The position numbers and the translations under genes were made by a program. Under the pieces are notes generated by a model that saw nothing but the letters and a program-made list of their open reading frames with translations, was not told the origin of the DNA and searched no databases. Positions 1 through 7,937 of a DNA stretch of 64,000 nt are shown in pieces; position 1 is the first letter of the stretch, and each line of letters opens with the position of its first letter. The DNA is from Cryptosporangium minutisporangium (lineage in GTDB: Bacteria; Actinomycetota; Actinomycetes; Mycobacteriales; Cryptosporangiaceae), in contig NZ_BAAAYN010000035.1 in assembly GCF_039536245.1 (NCBI RefSeq), positions 62,001 to 126,000 on the forward strand, given 5' to 3'.

Positions 1-129
1 GCCCCGTTCCGTCGGTCGGTGCCGCCCATCAAAATAGGCCATCTGCACGTGCAGACGCTCTTGCACATGCACGGCCTGATGCAGGAGGATAACGCACGTG
101 CGCGACTGTGCTCGGTAGTCGAATCGTGA
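1..129 (+). CDS. Possible 3' end of a gene entering from the left edge
   Basis: An open frame enters from the window edge and closes at TGA 127-129. Its 42 visible codons have mostly G/C third positions and encode a His-rich stretch (HLHVQTLLHMHGLM). No family is recognised. The frame is too short to rule out chance, because high-GC DNA keeps frames open easily. It contains the perfect 14-bp palindrome at 42-55 and ends 25 bases before the next small ORF. Confidence 0.3.
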   Translation, partial: APFRRSVPPIKIGHLHVQTLLHMHGLMQEDNARARLCSVVES

Positions 130-154
130 CAGCTCGGGTGATGGGAGGTAGATC

Positions 155-370
155 GTGTCCCCTGCTCCACAGCCGGTCCGGACCGAGTCCGCTCGCGGCT
201 GCGCACACAGAGAGGCAGCGTGGAAGGTCGAGCTCTCGGCCCGGCTCTGCACTGATCGCGCGCACGCCGCTCGCTTACGCGGGTTGGCTGCCTGGCATCA
301 GCGGCAGGCCGATTATTTCGACCAGCTTTTCGGCGGCGATGATTCCGGCGCTTCGCCGGCCACCGCTTAG
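155..370 (+). CDS. Small hypothetical protein, 71 aa
   Basis: A GTG start at 155 is preceded by GGGAGGT at 144-150, a convincing ribosome binding site that decides the start. The product is Arg/Ala-rich in its first half and ends in an acidic, Trp/Phe-containing segment (WHQRQADYFDQLFGG). It has no signal peptide or membrane helix, and I recognise no family. A perfect hairpin begins 20 bases after the stop, which supports a genuine short transcript. The competing frames here lack good start sites. Function unknown. Confidence 0.5.
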   Translation: MSPAPQPVRTESARGCAHREAAWKVELSARLCTDRAHAARLRGLAAWHQRQADYFDQLFGGDDSGASPATA

Positions 371-389
371 TCCACTCGCCCCACAGCTC

Positions 390-416
390 CGACGGCGTCC
401 ACTGTGCACGCCGTCG
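390..416 (+). terminator. Hairpin after the 71-aa gene
   Basis: Perfect 9-bp inverted repeat CGACGGCGT / ACGCCGTCG with a 9-base loop, 20 bases downstream of the stop at 370. There is no U-tract, as is usual for high-GC actinobacterial hairpin terminators. The rest of 371-551 shows no gene I can support. Confidence 0.5.
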
Positions 417-551
417 GTCGTGGCTGGTGCGGGTTGGAGGCGCCCGGACCCTCCAGCCCGTGCCGCCCCGCGGACCGTCCGCGCGTCGTCTCCCCGGCAT
501 GGCGACGCGCGGACTTCGGCGTTGACGGCCCCGGTCGTTGAGAGACACAGC

Positions 552-578
552 AAAGGCCCCGCCATCGGCGGGGCCTTT
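552..578. terminator. Bidirectional intrinsic terminator
   Basis: Perfect 12-bp inverted repeat AAAGGCCCCGCC / GGCGGGGCCTTT with a 3-base ATC loop. The flanking A-run and T-run give a U-tract in both directions. It lies about 95 bases beyond the stop of the minus-strand GTPase gene that ends the conservon operon. Confidence 0.85.
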
Positions 579-586
579 GTCACATG

Positions 587-620
587 CGTATTCAGGCGAC
601 CGCGAGGGTCGCCTGATACG
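587..620. terminator. Second hairpin downstream of the conservon
   Basis: Arms CGTATTCAGGCGACC and GGTCGCCTGATACG pair with one bulged T around a GCGAG loop. It lies between the GTPase stop (674) and the stronger terminator at 552-578, so the two form a tandem stop for minus-strand transcription. Confidence 0.55.
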
Positions 621-673
621 CGCCGGACGTAGACGGACGGCGGCCCGAGCTTCACGCCCGGGCCGCTCCCCCG

Positions 674-1288
674 TCAGGTCGCGGCGACCTGCTCGCCGAT
701 CGCCTTGTGCAGCGCCCGATTGAGCAGGACGAGCAGGGTGTCCCGCACCGACCGGCGGTCGCGCGCGTCGAACGCGACGACCGGCACTTGGTCGTCGATC
801 GCGAGCGCCCACCGGACCGCGGCGAGGTCCTGGGCGAGCAGACCGTCGAAGGCATTGACGCCGACGATGAACGGAATGCCGGTGTGCTCGAAGTAGTCGA
901 CCGCCGGGTAGCAGTCGTCCAGCCGCGAGCTGTCCACGACGACGAGCGCGCCGAGTGCTCCACGCGCGAGGTCGTCCCACATGAAGCCGAACCGAGCCTG
1001 ACCGGGGGTACCGAACAGGTACAGCTTGACTCCGGCGTCGATCGCGACCGAACCGAAGTCCATCGCCACCGTCGTCGTGGTCTTGGTCGAATGCTGGCCA
1101 GGGATGTCGATCCCGACCGCCACCTCGGTCATTTCGGCCTCGGTGGTGAGCGGGGCGATGTCGGAGATCGCTCCGACCGTCGTCGTCTTCCCGACCCCGA
1201 AGCCACCGGCGATGACGATCTTTACCGGGAGTGGTGGCTTGGAGCCGGGTGCCGATGCGGTGCGGTCAGACGATGGCGCTGAGTCCAC
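674..1288 (-). CDS. Conservon Rab-like GTP-binding protein (CvnD-type)
   Basis: A 204-aa small GTPase of the actinobacterial conservon family. It has a P-loop GGFGVGKT (residues 28-35), a switch-II-like FGTPGQ (92-97) in place of DxxGQ, and an NAFD base-recognition motif near 145 (NKxD equivalent). It is expected to act at the inner membrane face as the GTP switch receiving input from the roadblock/DUF742/kinase complex, by family analogy. The GTG start lies inside the end of the DUF742 gene (23-base overlap), so the genes are probably translationally coupled. It is the last gene of the operon, followed by two hairpins. Confidence 0.93.
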   Translation of the reverse strand: MDSAPSSDRTASAPGSKPPLPVKIVIAGGFGVGKTTTVGAISDIAPLTTEAEMTEVAVGIDIPGQHSTKTTTTVAMDFGSVAIDAGVKLYLFGTPGQARFGFMWDDLARGALGALVVVDSSRLDDCYPAVDYFEHTGIPFIVGVNAFDGLLAQDLAAVRWALAIDDQVPVVAFDARDRRSVRDTLLVLLNRALHKAIGEQVAAT

Positions 1289-1727
1289 GGATCACTCGCA
1301 GGATGAGTTCGGGGGAGTTGGGAGAGCTCACGTCGTGGTTGTGGACGTCGAGGTAACCGGTGGCTCGCAAGTCACCGACCAGAATCTTGACCACGCCGAG
1401 GTGAAGCTTGAGTCGTGCCGAAATCTCGGCGACGGAGATGGGCTGGGCACAGAGGGTCACGATGGCTCGGAGTTCCGGCGAAAGCCGGGACGTCGGCACT
1501 CGTCCACCACGGGTTGCGGCCGTCACCTGAGTCTCCAGCCCGATCTCGGGATCGGCGGTGACTCGACCGGAGGTGAGGACGAACGGGCGCAGTTGTCCGG
1601 ACGCCTCGGACCCGACGGTGCTGGCCTTGTTGCCGCTGTCCCCGGGGGTGGAGAACGACGGCGAGGCCTTCAGATACGGCCGGATGGAGGCCGGTTCCTC
1701 TGAGTCGGATCCGCCCAGGATCCTCAT
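1266..1727 (-). CDS. DUF742 protein of the conservon (CvnC-type)
   Basis: A 153-aa protein with the DUF742 layout. An N-terminal variable acidic segment carries a SIRPY motif, the family's (V/I)RPY signature. A winged-helix-like half follows (ISVAEISARLKLHLGVVKIL) and then the typical GDLRATGYLDVHN stretch. The ATG overlaps the roadblock stop as ATGA at 1724-1727. DUF742 proteins are encoded between roadblock and GTPase genes in conservons and are thought to link kinase and GTPase modules; the biochemical role is not fixed. Confidence 0.92.
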   Translation of the reverse strand: MRILGGSDSEEPASIRPYLKASPSFSTPGDSGNKASTVGSEASGQLRPFVLTSGRVTADPEIGLETQVTAATRGGRVPTSRLSPELRAIVTLCAQPISVAEISARLKLHLGVVKILVGDLRATGYLDVHNHDVSSPNSPELILRVIRGLSAIV

Positions 1728-2185
1728 GACTGTACGGAATTCTTCAACTCGACGATGAGCTGCGGCGTCAGCACCGCTCCGGCGCGGCTCGCGAAGAGCG
1801 TCATCTCGTAGGCGACGGTGCCCAGGTTCGCCGAGCGGTCCGCGATGACGCCGAGCACCGAGCCTCGGCTGATCGCAGTCGCCAGCAGGTAACCGCCGGT
1901 CAGGTCCACGATGACCTTGTTCAGACCGCCCAGCGTGTAGGTGTCCGCCACCCCCGCCGCGAGACTCGTCATGCCCGAGATGACCGCAGCGAGCCGGTCG
2001 GCGTTCGCGTGGTCGGAGGTGGCGGACTTCGCCATCAGGAGACCGTCGGCCGACACCGCCACGGCTTCCACGACACCTGCGGTGCCGGTGCAGAACGAGT
2101 CCAGCAACCAGTTGAAGGTCTGTGCCTCGGCGCTGAGGCCGGCGGTCGCCAGGTCGCCGCCGTTGGGTCGGTAGGAGCTGTTCAT
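1724..2185 (-). CDS. Roadblock/LC7 domain protein (CvnB-type)
   Basis: A 153-aa roadblock/LC7 protein, a dynein-light-chain-like fold used as a GTPase regulator. The conserved core runs from the LLDSFC segment near residue 30 through AVSADGLLMA and GGYLLATAISRGSVLGV to the end. The ATG at 2185 overlaps the histidine-kinase stop as ATGA (2182-2185), which rejects the longer frame running upstream in kinase-tail sequence. It probably forms a dimer and acts on the neighbouring GTPase. Confidence 0.93.
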   Translation of the reverse strand: MNSSYRPNGGDLATAGLSAEAQTFNWLLDSFCTGTAGVVEAVAVSADGLLMAKSATSDHANADRLAAVISGMTSLAAGVADTYTLGGLNKVIVDLTGGYLLATAISRGSVLGVIADRSANLGTVAYEMTLFASRAGAVLTPQLIVELKNSVQS

Positions 2186-5100
2186 CGTGGTGATCCTTCG
2201 TGCTGATGGCCGTCGACGACGACCCTGTTGAGAGCGCGGGACACGCCTGCTTCGATCTGCTCGATCAGCGCCCGGGCAGCGTCGGGGTCCGCCACCGGAG
2301 TCGCTGTGACCGAGGCGCCAGCTCGGCCGCTGGTGAAGCTCTTCAACGTCGCACCGGGTACCCGCCGCACCAGGCCGCCCGGGGTCCGCTGTCCCGGCTG
2401 CGGCTGCGGCTGCGGCGAAGCGGCCGGCGCCGGCCGGGAAGGCAGGACCGGCGGAGAGACCGGCGCCGCGGACGGCGCCTGCCGTGCGGCCGGTGCGGCC
2501 GCCGGCGTGTTCCAGGGTGACTGCTGCGGTGCCGTCGGTTCGTTCCACGGTGACGGCTGCGGTGCCGTCGGTTCGTTCCAGGGCGACGGCTGGGATGCCG
2601 ACGACGCTGTCTCGTTCCACGGCGACTGCTGTGGTGCTGTCGGCTCGTTCCACGGCGACGTGGAGCGCTCCGTATGCGGGGGCGGCCCGCTGGGCCGTCC
2701 GCCAGTGCTGCCCGAGCCGCCATTGCTGCCCGAGCCACCGCCAGGCGTGGACAGCTGCGGGATCGCGCCGGTGTCCGCGGTCCGCTGCGCGTTCCGCACA
2801 CCGGCCTCGAACTCCTCGATCAGCGCCCGTGCCGCCGCCGGATCGCCGGCGTCGCCCAGCGCCGTCGGCTCGGCCTGCTTGCTCCGCTTGCTGGCGATAC
2901 CGGCCGGGAGCTGCGCTCCTGGCACGCGTCGCTGCAGGCGAGGCGCCGAATCACCGGGTCCGGCTGGACGGCCCGAAGATGGCGTCGCCACCGACGGGGC
3001 TGTCCGGACGCTCGGCGTCTGCGGTGCGGCCGGCTGGACCGGCTGCGGGATCGGCGCAGCCATCGGCGGAGCCGGCGCGACCGGGGCCGCAGCGACCGGT
3101 GGTGCCGCAGGCGGCGTCGCGGCGGGCGGCAGCGACCGGAACGCGGCCGGGGCCGCGGGCTCGGACGGCGGCTGACCGACGGGCGAGTCCCACCAGGAGA
3201 CGTCGGCACCGCCCGGAGCGGACTGCCCCGGCGCCGACTCACTGCGGTAGAGCGCGCTGCTCGCCACGACCGGCTCGGCCTCTACCGACTCGCGCTGAGC
3301 CGGAACCTGGGCCCCGGAGCCCGAGAACGCGTTCCAGGGTCCGGCCGAGATCGCGCGCGTCGCCCGCTCGAGCGCCACGTTGTCGAAGATCGCGGTCGAA
3401 GCCACGACCGGCAGCCTCGTGGACACCGGCTCGTGCGCGGGCTCCCGGTACGGCTCGTGGTACGACGGCTCGTGCATCGGGGCCGCGGCGGGGTTGGGTG
3501 CGACCTGCTCCCGTGCCGGAGACGCCCCCGCAGGCGACATGGCGGTATTCGGAACCCGCAACACGTCGGGCTGCTGCATCGTCGGCCCGGCGGGAAGCGC
3601 GGGCCGCGGGTCCTCCACCGCCGCGATGCCCTGGTACACCGACGGAACCAGGTGCTGCTCGTTCATCGCCAGCACCGCGGTGACACCGCCGCCGGGCGTC
3701 GGCACCAGCGCGACGCCGATCCCGTGACGACGTGCCAGACGACCGGTCACGAACAGACCGAGCACCTCGGTCGGAGCGAGGTCGAGGCGCTCACGGCGGG
3801 CGAGCCGCGCGTTCTCTTCCGCGAGCCGCTCCGCCGACATACCGATGCCCTGGTCGACGATCAGCACCTGGGCACCGGCCCCGGTCGCCTCGGCACTCAC
3901 CGTCACCCGCGTGTGCGGAGGCGAGTACGCCGCCGCGTTCTCCATCAGCTCGGCGAAGATCAGCGTGAGGTCGGAGACCACCGACGGCTGCACGACGATG
4001 TCCTCGGGCACGTCGATGTCGACCCGGGTGTAGTCCTCGATCTCACCCAGCGCCAGCCGGGCGAGGTCGGCGAGTGCCAGCGGGCTACCGCCACCCTGCT
4101 CGGTTGCGATCGAGCCGGAGAGAACGACCAGGGATCCCGCGTTCCGGTTGAGGCGGCTGGAGAGGTGGTCCAGCTGGTACAGGCTGCTCAGCCGGTCGGA
4201 GTTCGTCTCCTGACGCTCCAGCCGGTCGATCATCGAGAGCTGACGACCGATCAGGTTCTGCGTACGACGTCCGATGTGGCCGAACATCGTCGCGACGTTG
4301 CGCCGGCTGATGATCTGACGTTCGACCAGTCGGGCCGCGGTGTCCTGCACCTGCTCGAACGCTCGGGCCAGCTCGCCGATCTCGTCGCGACCGGTCGTGT
4401 CGACCGTGTCGAGGCGGACCGGCTCGAAGACCTCGGACTCGTCGTCGGCGACCCGGGTGAGCTCGCTCTCGACTGCGGTGGCGATGCGGTTCGCCGACGA
4501 TGCCAGGGCGACCAGCGGCTGCGAGACCCGACGTCCGACGAGGACGGTGAGGGCCGCCACGAACAGCAGGATCAGCACGAGGCCGAGACCGATACCGGCC
4601 GCGGTCGCGGCTGCGTTCCGCCTCTGGTCGTTCGCGGCCGCGGTGATGTCCGCCACCAGCTTGGTCTCGAGGTACTGCGTCTGGCCGAGGAACGACTGGA
4701 ACCGCGGGAAGTAGGTCCCGAGCGGCAGGCTCTGGACGGTGTTCAGGCTCACCTGGTTACCCAGGGAGGCCAGCTGCGGAGACGTTCGCGCGGCGTTCGC
4801 CTCCACGAGCAACTGGTACAGCGCGTCCTGGCTGGAGTTCGCGTACCGGAAGTACTGGAGGCCCAGTTCTTGCGAGATACCCAACCCGTTGACGTACTGG
4901 CTCAGCAGCGTGTCGTTGGGCGTGGCCAGGAGCAGGGTGAGCGTCGCGAGGTTCAGCGAGTTCGCTTCCCCCAGGTGCAGGGCGGCGTCCATGGCCAGGA
5001 TCTGTCGGCCGATCGACGTCGTCGCGTCCGCGGTGCGGTGCAGCTGGAGGCCGTCGATCAAGCCGTTGATCAGGTCGGTCAGCTGCTCGGCGACGACGGT

Positions 5101-5496
5101 CTGCGGGAAGTTGCGCGCCAGCGACTCGGTCCGTAGGTCCTTCAGCTCGTCGAGCTTCTTCACTGCGGCTTTCAGCGTCGGCGGCGACTCCTCGTCGATC
5201 CGATCCTGAACCACCGCGAGCCGGTCGTCGACGATCGCTTCCTGCTGGAGCACCTCGGACCTGCTGGCGAACTCACCGGCGAGGAAGCCGATCGTCAGCA
5301 ACCGCTCTGCCTGGAGTTCCCGGACGAGGGTCGCGACGTCACCGGCGATGCCGATGTCGCGGGAGATGTCGTTGGCCTTGTCCGCGGACGAGACTCGGCC
5401 GACGATGACCGACACCGCGAGCAGCGACACGGCCAGCAGCGGGATGATCGCCAGGAGGACCAGCTTTCCGCTGATCCGGAGCCTATCGAGGAACAC
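2182..5496 (-). CDS. Conservon sensor histidine kinase with NIT-type sensor domain
   Basis: A 1104-aa membrane sensor kinase (CvnA-type). A TM helix (about 10-35) leads to an extracellular helical NIT (nitrate/nitrite-sensing-like) domain to about 310. A second TM (about 318-345), a HAMP-like region and a dimerisation region with LDHLSSRLNRN instead of a classic H-box follow. The HATPase has N-box ELMENAAAYS and G-box DQGIGM. The C-terminal ~450 residues are a low-complexity Pro/Ser tail with SPWNEP repeats and two copies of an RRVPGA...DPxAARALIE module. GTG 5496 overlaps the upstream gene by 14 bases. The longer frame upstream is rejected because it is Arg/Ser shadow sequence. Confidence 0.9.
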   Translation of the reverse strand: MFLDRLRISGKLVLLAIIPLLAVSLLAVSVIVGRVSSADKANDISRDIGIAGDVATLVRELQAERLLTIGFLAGEFASRSEVLQQEAIVDDRLAVVQDRIDEESPPTLKAAVKKLDELKDLRTESLARNFPQTVVAEQLTDLINGLIDGLQLHRTADATTSIGRQILAMDAALHLGEANSLNLATLTLLLATPNDTLLSQYVNGLGISQELGLQYFRYANSSQDALYQLLVEANAARTSPQLASLGNQVSLNTVQSLPLGTYFPRFQSFLGQTQYLETKLVADITAAANDQRRNAAATAAGIGLGLVLILLFVAALTVLVGRRVSQPLVALASSANRIATAVESELTRVADDESEVFEPVRLDTVDTTGRDEIGELARAFEQVQDTAARLVERQIISRRNVATMFGHIGRRTQNLIGRQLSMIDRLERQETNSDRLSSLYQLDHLSSRLNRNAGSLVVLSGSIATEQGGGSPLALADLARLALGEIEDYTRVDIDVPEDIVVQPSVVSDLTLIFAELMENAAAYSPPHTRVTVSAEATGAGAQVLIVDQGIGMSAERLAEENARLARRERLDLAPTEVLGLFVTGRLARRHGIGVALVPTPGGGVTAVLAMNEQHLVPSVYQGIAAVEDPRPALPAGPTMQQPDVLRVPNTAMSPAGASPAREQVAPNPAAAPMHEPSYHEPYREPAHEPVSTRLPVVASTAIFDNVALERATRAISAGPWNAFSGSGAQVPAQRESVEAEPVVASSALYRSESAPGQSAPGGADVSWWDSPVGQPPSEPAAPAAFRSLPPAATPPAAPPVAAAPVAPAPPMAAPIPQPVQPAAPQTPSVRTAPSVATPSSGRPAGPGDSAPRLQRRVPGAQLPAGIASKRSKQAEPTALGDAGDPAAARALIEEFEAGVRNAQRTADTGAIPQLSTPGGGSGSNGGSGSTGGRPSGPPPHTERSTSPWNEPTAPQQSPWNETASSASQPSPWNEPTAPQPSPWNEPTAPQQSPWNTPAAAPAARQAPSAAPVSPPVLPSRPAPAASPQPQPQPGQRTPGGLVRRVPGATLKSFTSGRAGASVTATPVADPDAARALIEQIEAGVSRALNRVVVDGHQHEGSPR
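2509..2665 (-). repeat. SPWNEP coding repeats in the kinase tail
   Basis: Within the kinase gene, five imperfect copies of a 30-48-base unit encode SPWNEPTAPQ-like decapeptides (SPWNEP, SPWNET, SPWNEP, SPWNEP, SPWNTP). On the plus strand each copy shows TCGTTCCA(C/G)GG. This is a tandem coding repeat likely to vary in length between strains. The Trp-Asn pairs in a Pro-rich linker suggest a multivalent docking tail, which is inference. Confidence 0.75.
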
Positions 5497-6700
5497 CGAC
5501 CCGCTCCCGCCTCGCGTCGCGTCCAGCGTCCCGGTACGGGTCGGCACCCATCGAGTGGCTGCCACCCGGCGGCTGCGAGCCGCCCGGGTAGCCCGAGTAG
5601 TCGAGGTTGCCGTGCTCGTACGCCGGGGGCGCCTCGACCGTCTCGGACCGCGAACGGCGAGCCGAGACGAGGAGGAAGAGGAGGCTCGCCACCGTGGCGA
5701 GTATCGCGATCGCCAGCAGCGCGATCGCCATGACGCGCCCGGTGTCCGCACTGCCTTTCCGGTCGTCGATCTGTGAGCTGAGCTCGTCGAGGAGCAGCGG
5801 GTCCAGCTCGACTGCGGCCTTCTGCGCGGCGGCCCGCTGCTTGGCCACGTCCGCGACCCGCGGGATCGTCGAGAGGCCGACCTCGCCCGGCGGGGCGAGC
5901 GCCTCGATACCCCGCTGGAACTCGTCCAGGCTCTGGAGCAGGGTGGTGCTGAACGTGCCGCTACCGGAGTTGTCCACCGCGGCGGCCATGTCCGACGCTA
6001 CGTCCCCGCCGGCCTCGGAGGCGACCTGCCGACTCACCGCGAGCTCGGTGAAGGCGGCGCTGATCTGGGCTGCCTGCGAGTTGTAGGTCTCCTGCGGTGC
6101 GTTCCGGTCGGGCGGGGTCAGCGCGCTGGTGATGACCACCTGGTCCTGGTACCGGCCCGACCAGACGATCGCCGCAGGGATCTCTTCGAGCGCCGCGTCC
6201 TGCAGGTAGCTGATGACGCCGTCGCCGTCGTTCCGCAGACCGGAGGCCTGAGCCACCTGCTGGTAGAGCGCGAGGAGGAGGTCGGTGGCCTCGCCGAAGT
6301 TCTTGAACGCGCCGAGCCCTTCGCCGCCCTGCTCCGGCAGGGTCTCGATCCGCGCCCGGAGCCCCGACCAGCGGTTGGAGGTCCCGAAGTCCGAGCCGAA
6401 CTTCTCGTCGACCGCGGCGACCGCATCGAGTGGCTCTTTGAAACTGTCCTTGGCGACCGGGTTGCCCTGTACCGCGGTCGACTGGGCGTCCACCAGGACC
6501 GGCAGCAGTTTGTTCAGGGCCGCGACGTACTCCACGCCGCCCTGTTCGCGTCCGTGCAGATCACTGTCGTCAGAGCGCGGTCCCCACACCAGCGCGAACA
6601 TCGCTATTACGGCGATAACCGTAATGATCTGCAGCGCTAGGGGCGCAAACACCCGCAATGGGGCGGACCGTAACCGGGATCCGGACCCGGGAGAAGTCAT
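5483..6700 (-). CDS. Two-TM sensor-like membrane protein without kinase domain
   Basis: A 405-aa protein. A short cytoplasmic start and TM (about 20-41) are followed by a ~275-residue mostly helical extracellular region. A second TM (about 318-343) leads to a Tyr/Gly/Pro-rich cytoplasmic tail (NLDYSGYPGGSQPPGG). The layout matches the sensing half of the adjacent NIT kinase, but no HAMP, H-box or ATPase follows. It is encoded just ahead of the kinase with a 14-base overlap, so it is probably co-expressed as an accessory sensor (inference). The ATG at 6700 overlaps a preceding small ORF as ATGA. Confidence 0.85.
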   Translation of the reverse strand: MTSPGSGSRLRSAPLRVFAPLALQIITVIAVIAMFALVWGPRSDDSDLHGREQGGVEYVAALNKLLPVLVDAQSTAVQGNPVAKDSFKEPLDAVAAVDEKFGSDFGTSNRWSGLRARIETLPEQGGEGLGAFKNFGEATDLLLALYQQVAQASGLRNDGDGVISYLQDAALEEIPAAIVWSGRYQDQVVITSALTPPDRNAPQETYNSQAAQISAAFTELAVSRQVASEAGGDVASDMAAAVDNSGSGTFSTTLLQSLDEFQRGIEALAPPGEVGLSTIPRVADVAKQRAAAQKAAVELDPLLLDELSSQIDDRKGSADTGRVMAIALLAIAILATVASLLFLLVSARRSRSETVEAPPAYEHGNLDYSGYPGGSQPPGGSHSMGADPYRDAGRDARRERVGVPR

Positions 6701-6933
6701 CGCTCTTCCTTCACCAACATCGCCTGCATGTGGACCCTGCGACCAGTCTCGGCACCGGTCGCCTCCGCACGAGCCAGAAAACCAGCGCCATACGAAGCTA
6801 GTTCTTCGATAAACCCGATGGCAAGATGCACACCGTTAACCACAAGAATCACAGGGCGATCTGCACCGTCCGCAAATAAATGGTGGCGTGTTTTGGCGTG
6901 TTTGCCCGAATCTGGAGCGCCATAACTTACCAA
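6697..6933 (-). CDS. Possible small first gene of the conservon operon
   Basis: This frame ends in an ATGA overlap with the sensor-like gene, an arrangement repeated in this operon. The C-terminal part (GFIEELASYGAGFLARAEAT, then GRRVHMQAML) looks protein-like. The start is unclear. The longest form uses TTG at 6933 (78 aa); a GTG at 6852 would give 51 aa. Third-position G/C is clearly lower than in neighbouring genes, most of all in the first half. No family recognised. It could be a real small regulator or only the leader of the operon. Confidence 0.4.
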   Translation of the reverse strand: MVSYGAPDSGKHAKTRHHLFADGADRPVILVVNGVHLAIGFIEELASYGAGFLARAEATGAETGRRVHMQAMLVKEER

Positions 6934-7409
6934 TAAGTAATGTCGATTAATGCGTTGGGTCGATGCTTCCGGAGCGTATTTCGGCCCTCACTCAACGCAA
7001 CCAAGAACAGTGCGAACTGCGTACTTGTTGTTGAACACCCGGTAGAACTCTCGCCGCTGCGCACTTTCGGAAACAACTCCAGTGAGTTACCGGCGGCGAA
7101 CATCGAGCCCGCCACCTGCCGAAATCTCGACTTAACCCAATAGCCATAGAGCGACGTACTCACGTCGAGCGCCATCCCGGTCGGGTTATATGCCAGCCGG
7201 GGCCACCGCGGCCGAGCAGACCCTACCGGAATGAGCAGCTGCACGTGCACGGACCCCCGGAACGCGCGTAAGACCGCCCGATATCGACACTCCATAAGAG
7301 ACCTGCGCCGCGCCGCCGACACTCAACACCTCTGAGCTGTTTGCCCTATTTCGTCCATTCTGGTTGAGTTCGCAGGGCCCAACACGCGGGACTCATAGGG
7401 AGGTAGGGC
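6934..7409. other. AT-rich intergenic region
   Basis: This 476-base stretch is clearly poorer in G/C than the rest, especially about 6820-7190. It separates the conservon (minus) from the His-rich protein gene (plus), so promoters for both should lie here. TGCACGTGCA at 7240-7249 is a perfect palindrome. A minus frame at 6927-7322 is open but has poor codon bias, so I do not call it a gene. No unambiguous -35/-10 pair was recognised. Confidence 0.5.
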
Positions 7410-7874
7410 ATGCGAGACAGCAGCAAGCGCATCATGACGGCGATCGCCGGTGTGGCGCTGGCCGGCGGCGCGGTGCTGGCGTCCGCACCGGCGGCCAAGG
7501 CCGCCACTGTCGGCAGCACGGCGACGACGGTCAACGCGGGCGCTCCGGGCGCCGCCGTCACCAGCTGGGACGACGACCGGGGCCGAGACGGCCGCTGGGG
7601 CGAGCGCCGTCACTGGGGCAAGCGCCACCACTGGGGCAAGCGTCACCACTGGGGCAAGCGCCACCACTGGGGCAAGCGCCACCACTGGGGCAAGCGCCAC
7701 TGGGAAGGACGTCACTGGGAAGGACGCCGCGGCCACCACCACTGGCGGACCCACGGACGCTTCCACAGCTACCACGAGGCGTGGAGCGTCGGTTCGCGTT
7801 ACCGCGGCTCGCGGTGGTCGTCCTTCGACTGCGACCGCATCGGCGGAGCCTGGGTGCTGCGCGTCTACGGCTGA
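7410..7874 (+). CDS. Secreted His-rich repeat protein
   Basis: A 154-aa exported protein. It has a positively charged start, a hydrophobic core (IAGVALAGGAVLASAPAA) and AKA-A cleavage near residue 31. Six tandem copies of a hexapeptide (HWGKRH type) and two WEGRH copies follow, then a non-repetitive C-terminus ending in a Cys-containing FDCDRIGGAWVLRVYG segment. GGGAGGT just before ATG 7410 fixes the start. Dense His/Trp/Lys/Arg suggests metal (Zn, Cu, Ni), heme or polyanion binding outside the cell, which is inference from composition. Family not recognised. Confidence 0.85.
   Translation: MRDSSKRIMTAIAGVALAGGAVLASAPAAKAATVGSTATTVNAGAPGAAVTSWDDDRGRDGRWGERRHWGKRHHWGKRHHWGKRHHWGKRHHWGKRHWEGRHWEGRRGHHHWRTHGRFHSYHEAWSVGSRYRGSRWSSFDCDRIGGAWVLRVYG
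7593..7730 (+). repeat. 18-bp coding tandem repeat (HWGKRH) plus 15-bp repeat
   Basis: Six 18-bp units run from 7593 to 7700; the five from 7611 are almost identical (CACTGGGGCAAGCGCCAC with one C/T change). Two 15-bp units TGGGAAGGACGTCAC-like follow at 7701-7730. The near identity at DNA level suggests recent expansion by slippage or recombination, so copy number probably varies. Confidence 0.9.
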
Positions 7875-7900
7875 CCGTTCCGGTCGAGCGTCGACATGGT

Positions 7901-7930
7901 CGGCGGGTGCCCTTTCCGGGGCGCCCGCCG
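7901..7930. terminator. Terminator between convergent genes
   Basis: Arms CGGCGGGTGCCC and GGGCGCCCGCCG pair (one G-U) around a 6-base loop, in the 63-base gap between the His-rich gene (stop 7874) and the DUF2252 gene (stop 7938). Confidence 0.7.
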
Positions 7931-7937
7931 ATCGCTG

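Noticed and set aside
2674-5136. 820-codon plus-strand ORF opposite the conservon kinase
   Set aside because: Antisense shadow: Arg/Gly/His-rich, no family features, no RBS.
6927-7322. 131-codon minus-strand ORF upstream of the conservon, with a segment (RLAYNPTGMALDVS) faintly like SsgA-type regulators
   Set aside because: AT-rich with poor third-position bias, no clear RBS, and only a weak resemblance. Left as intergenic.
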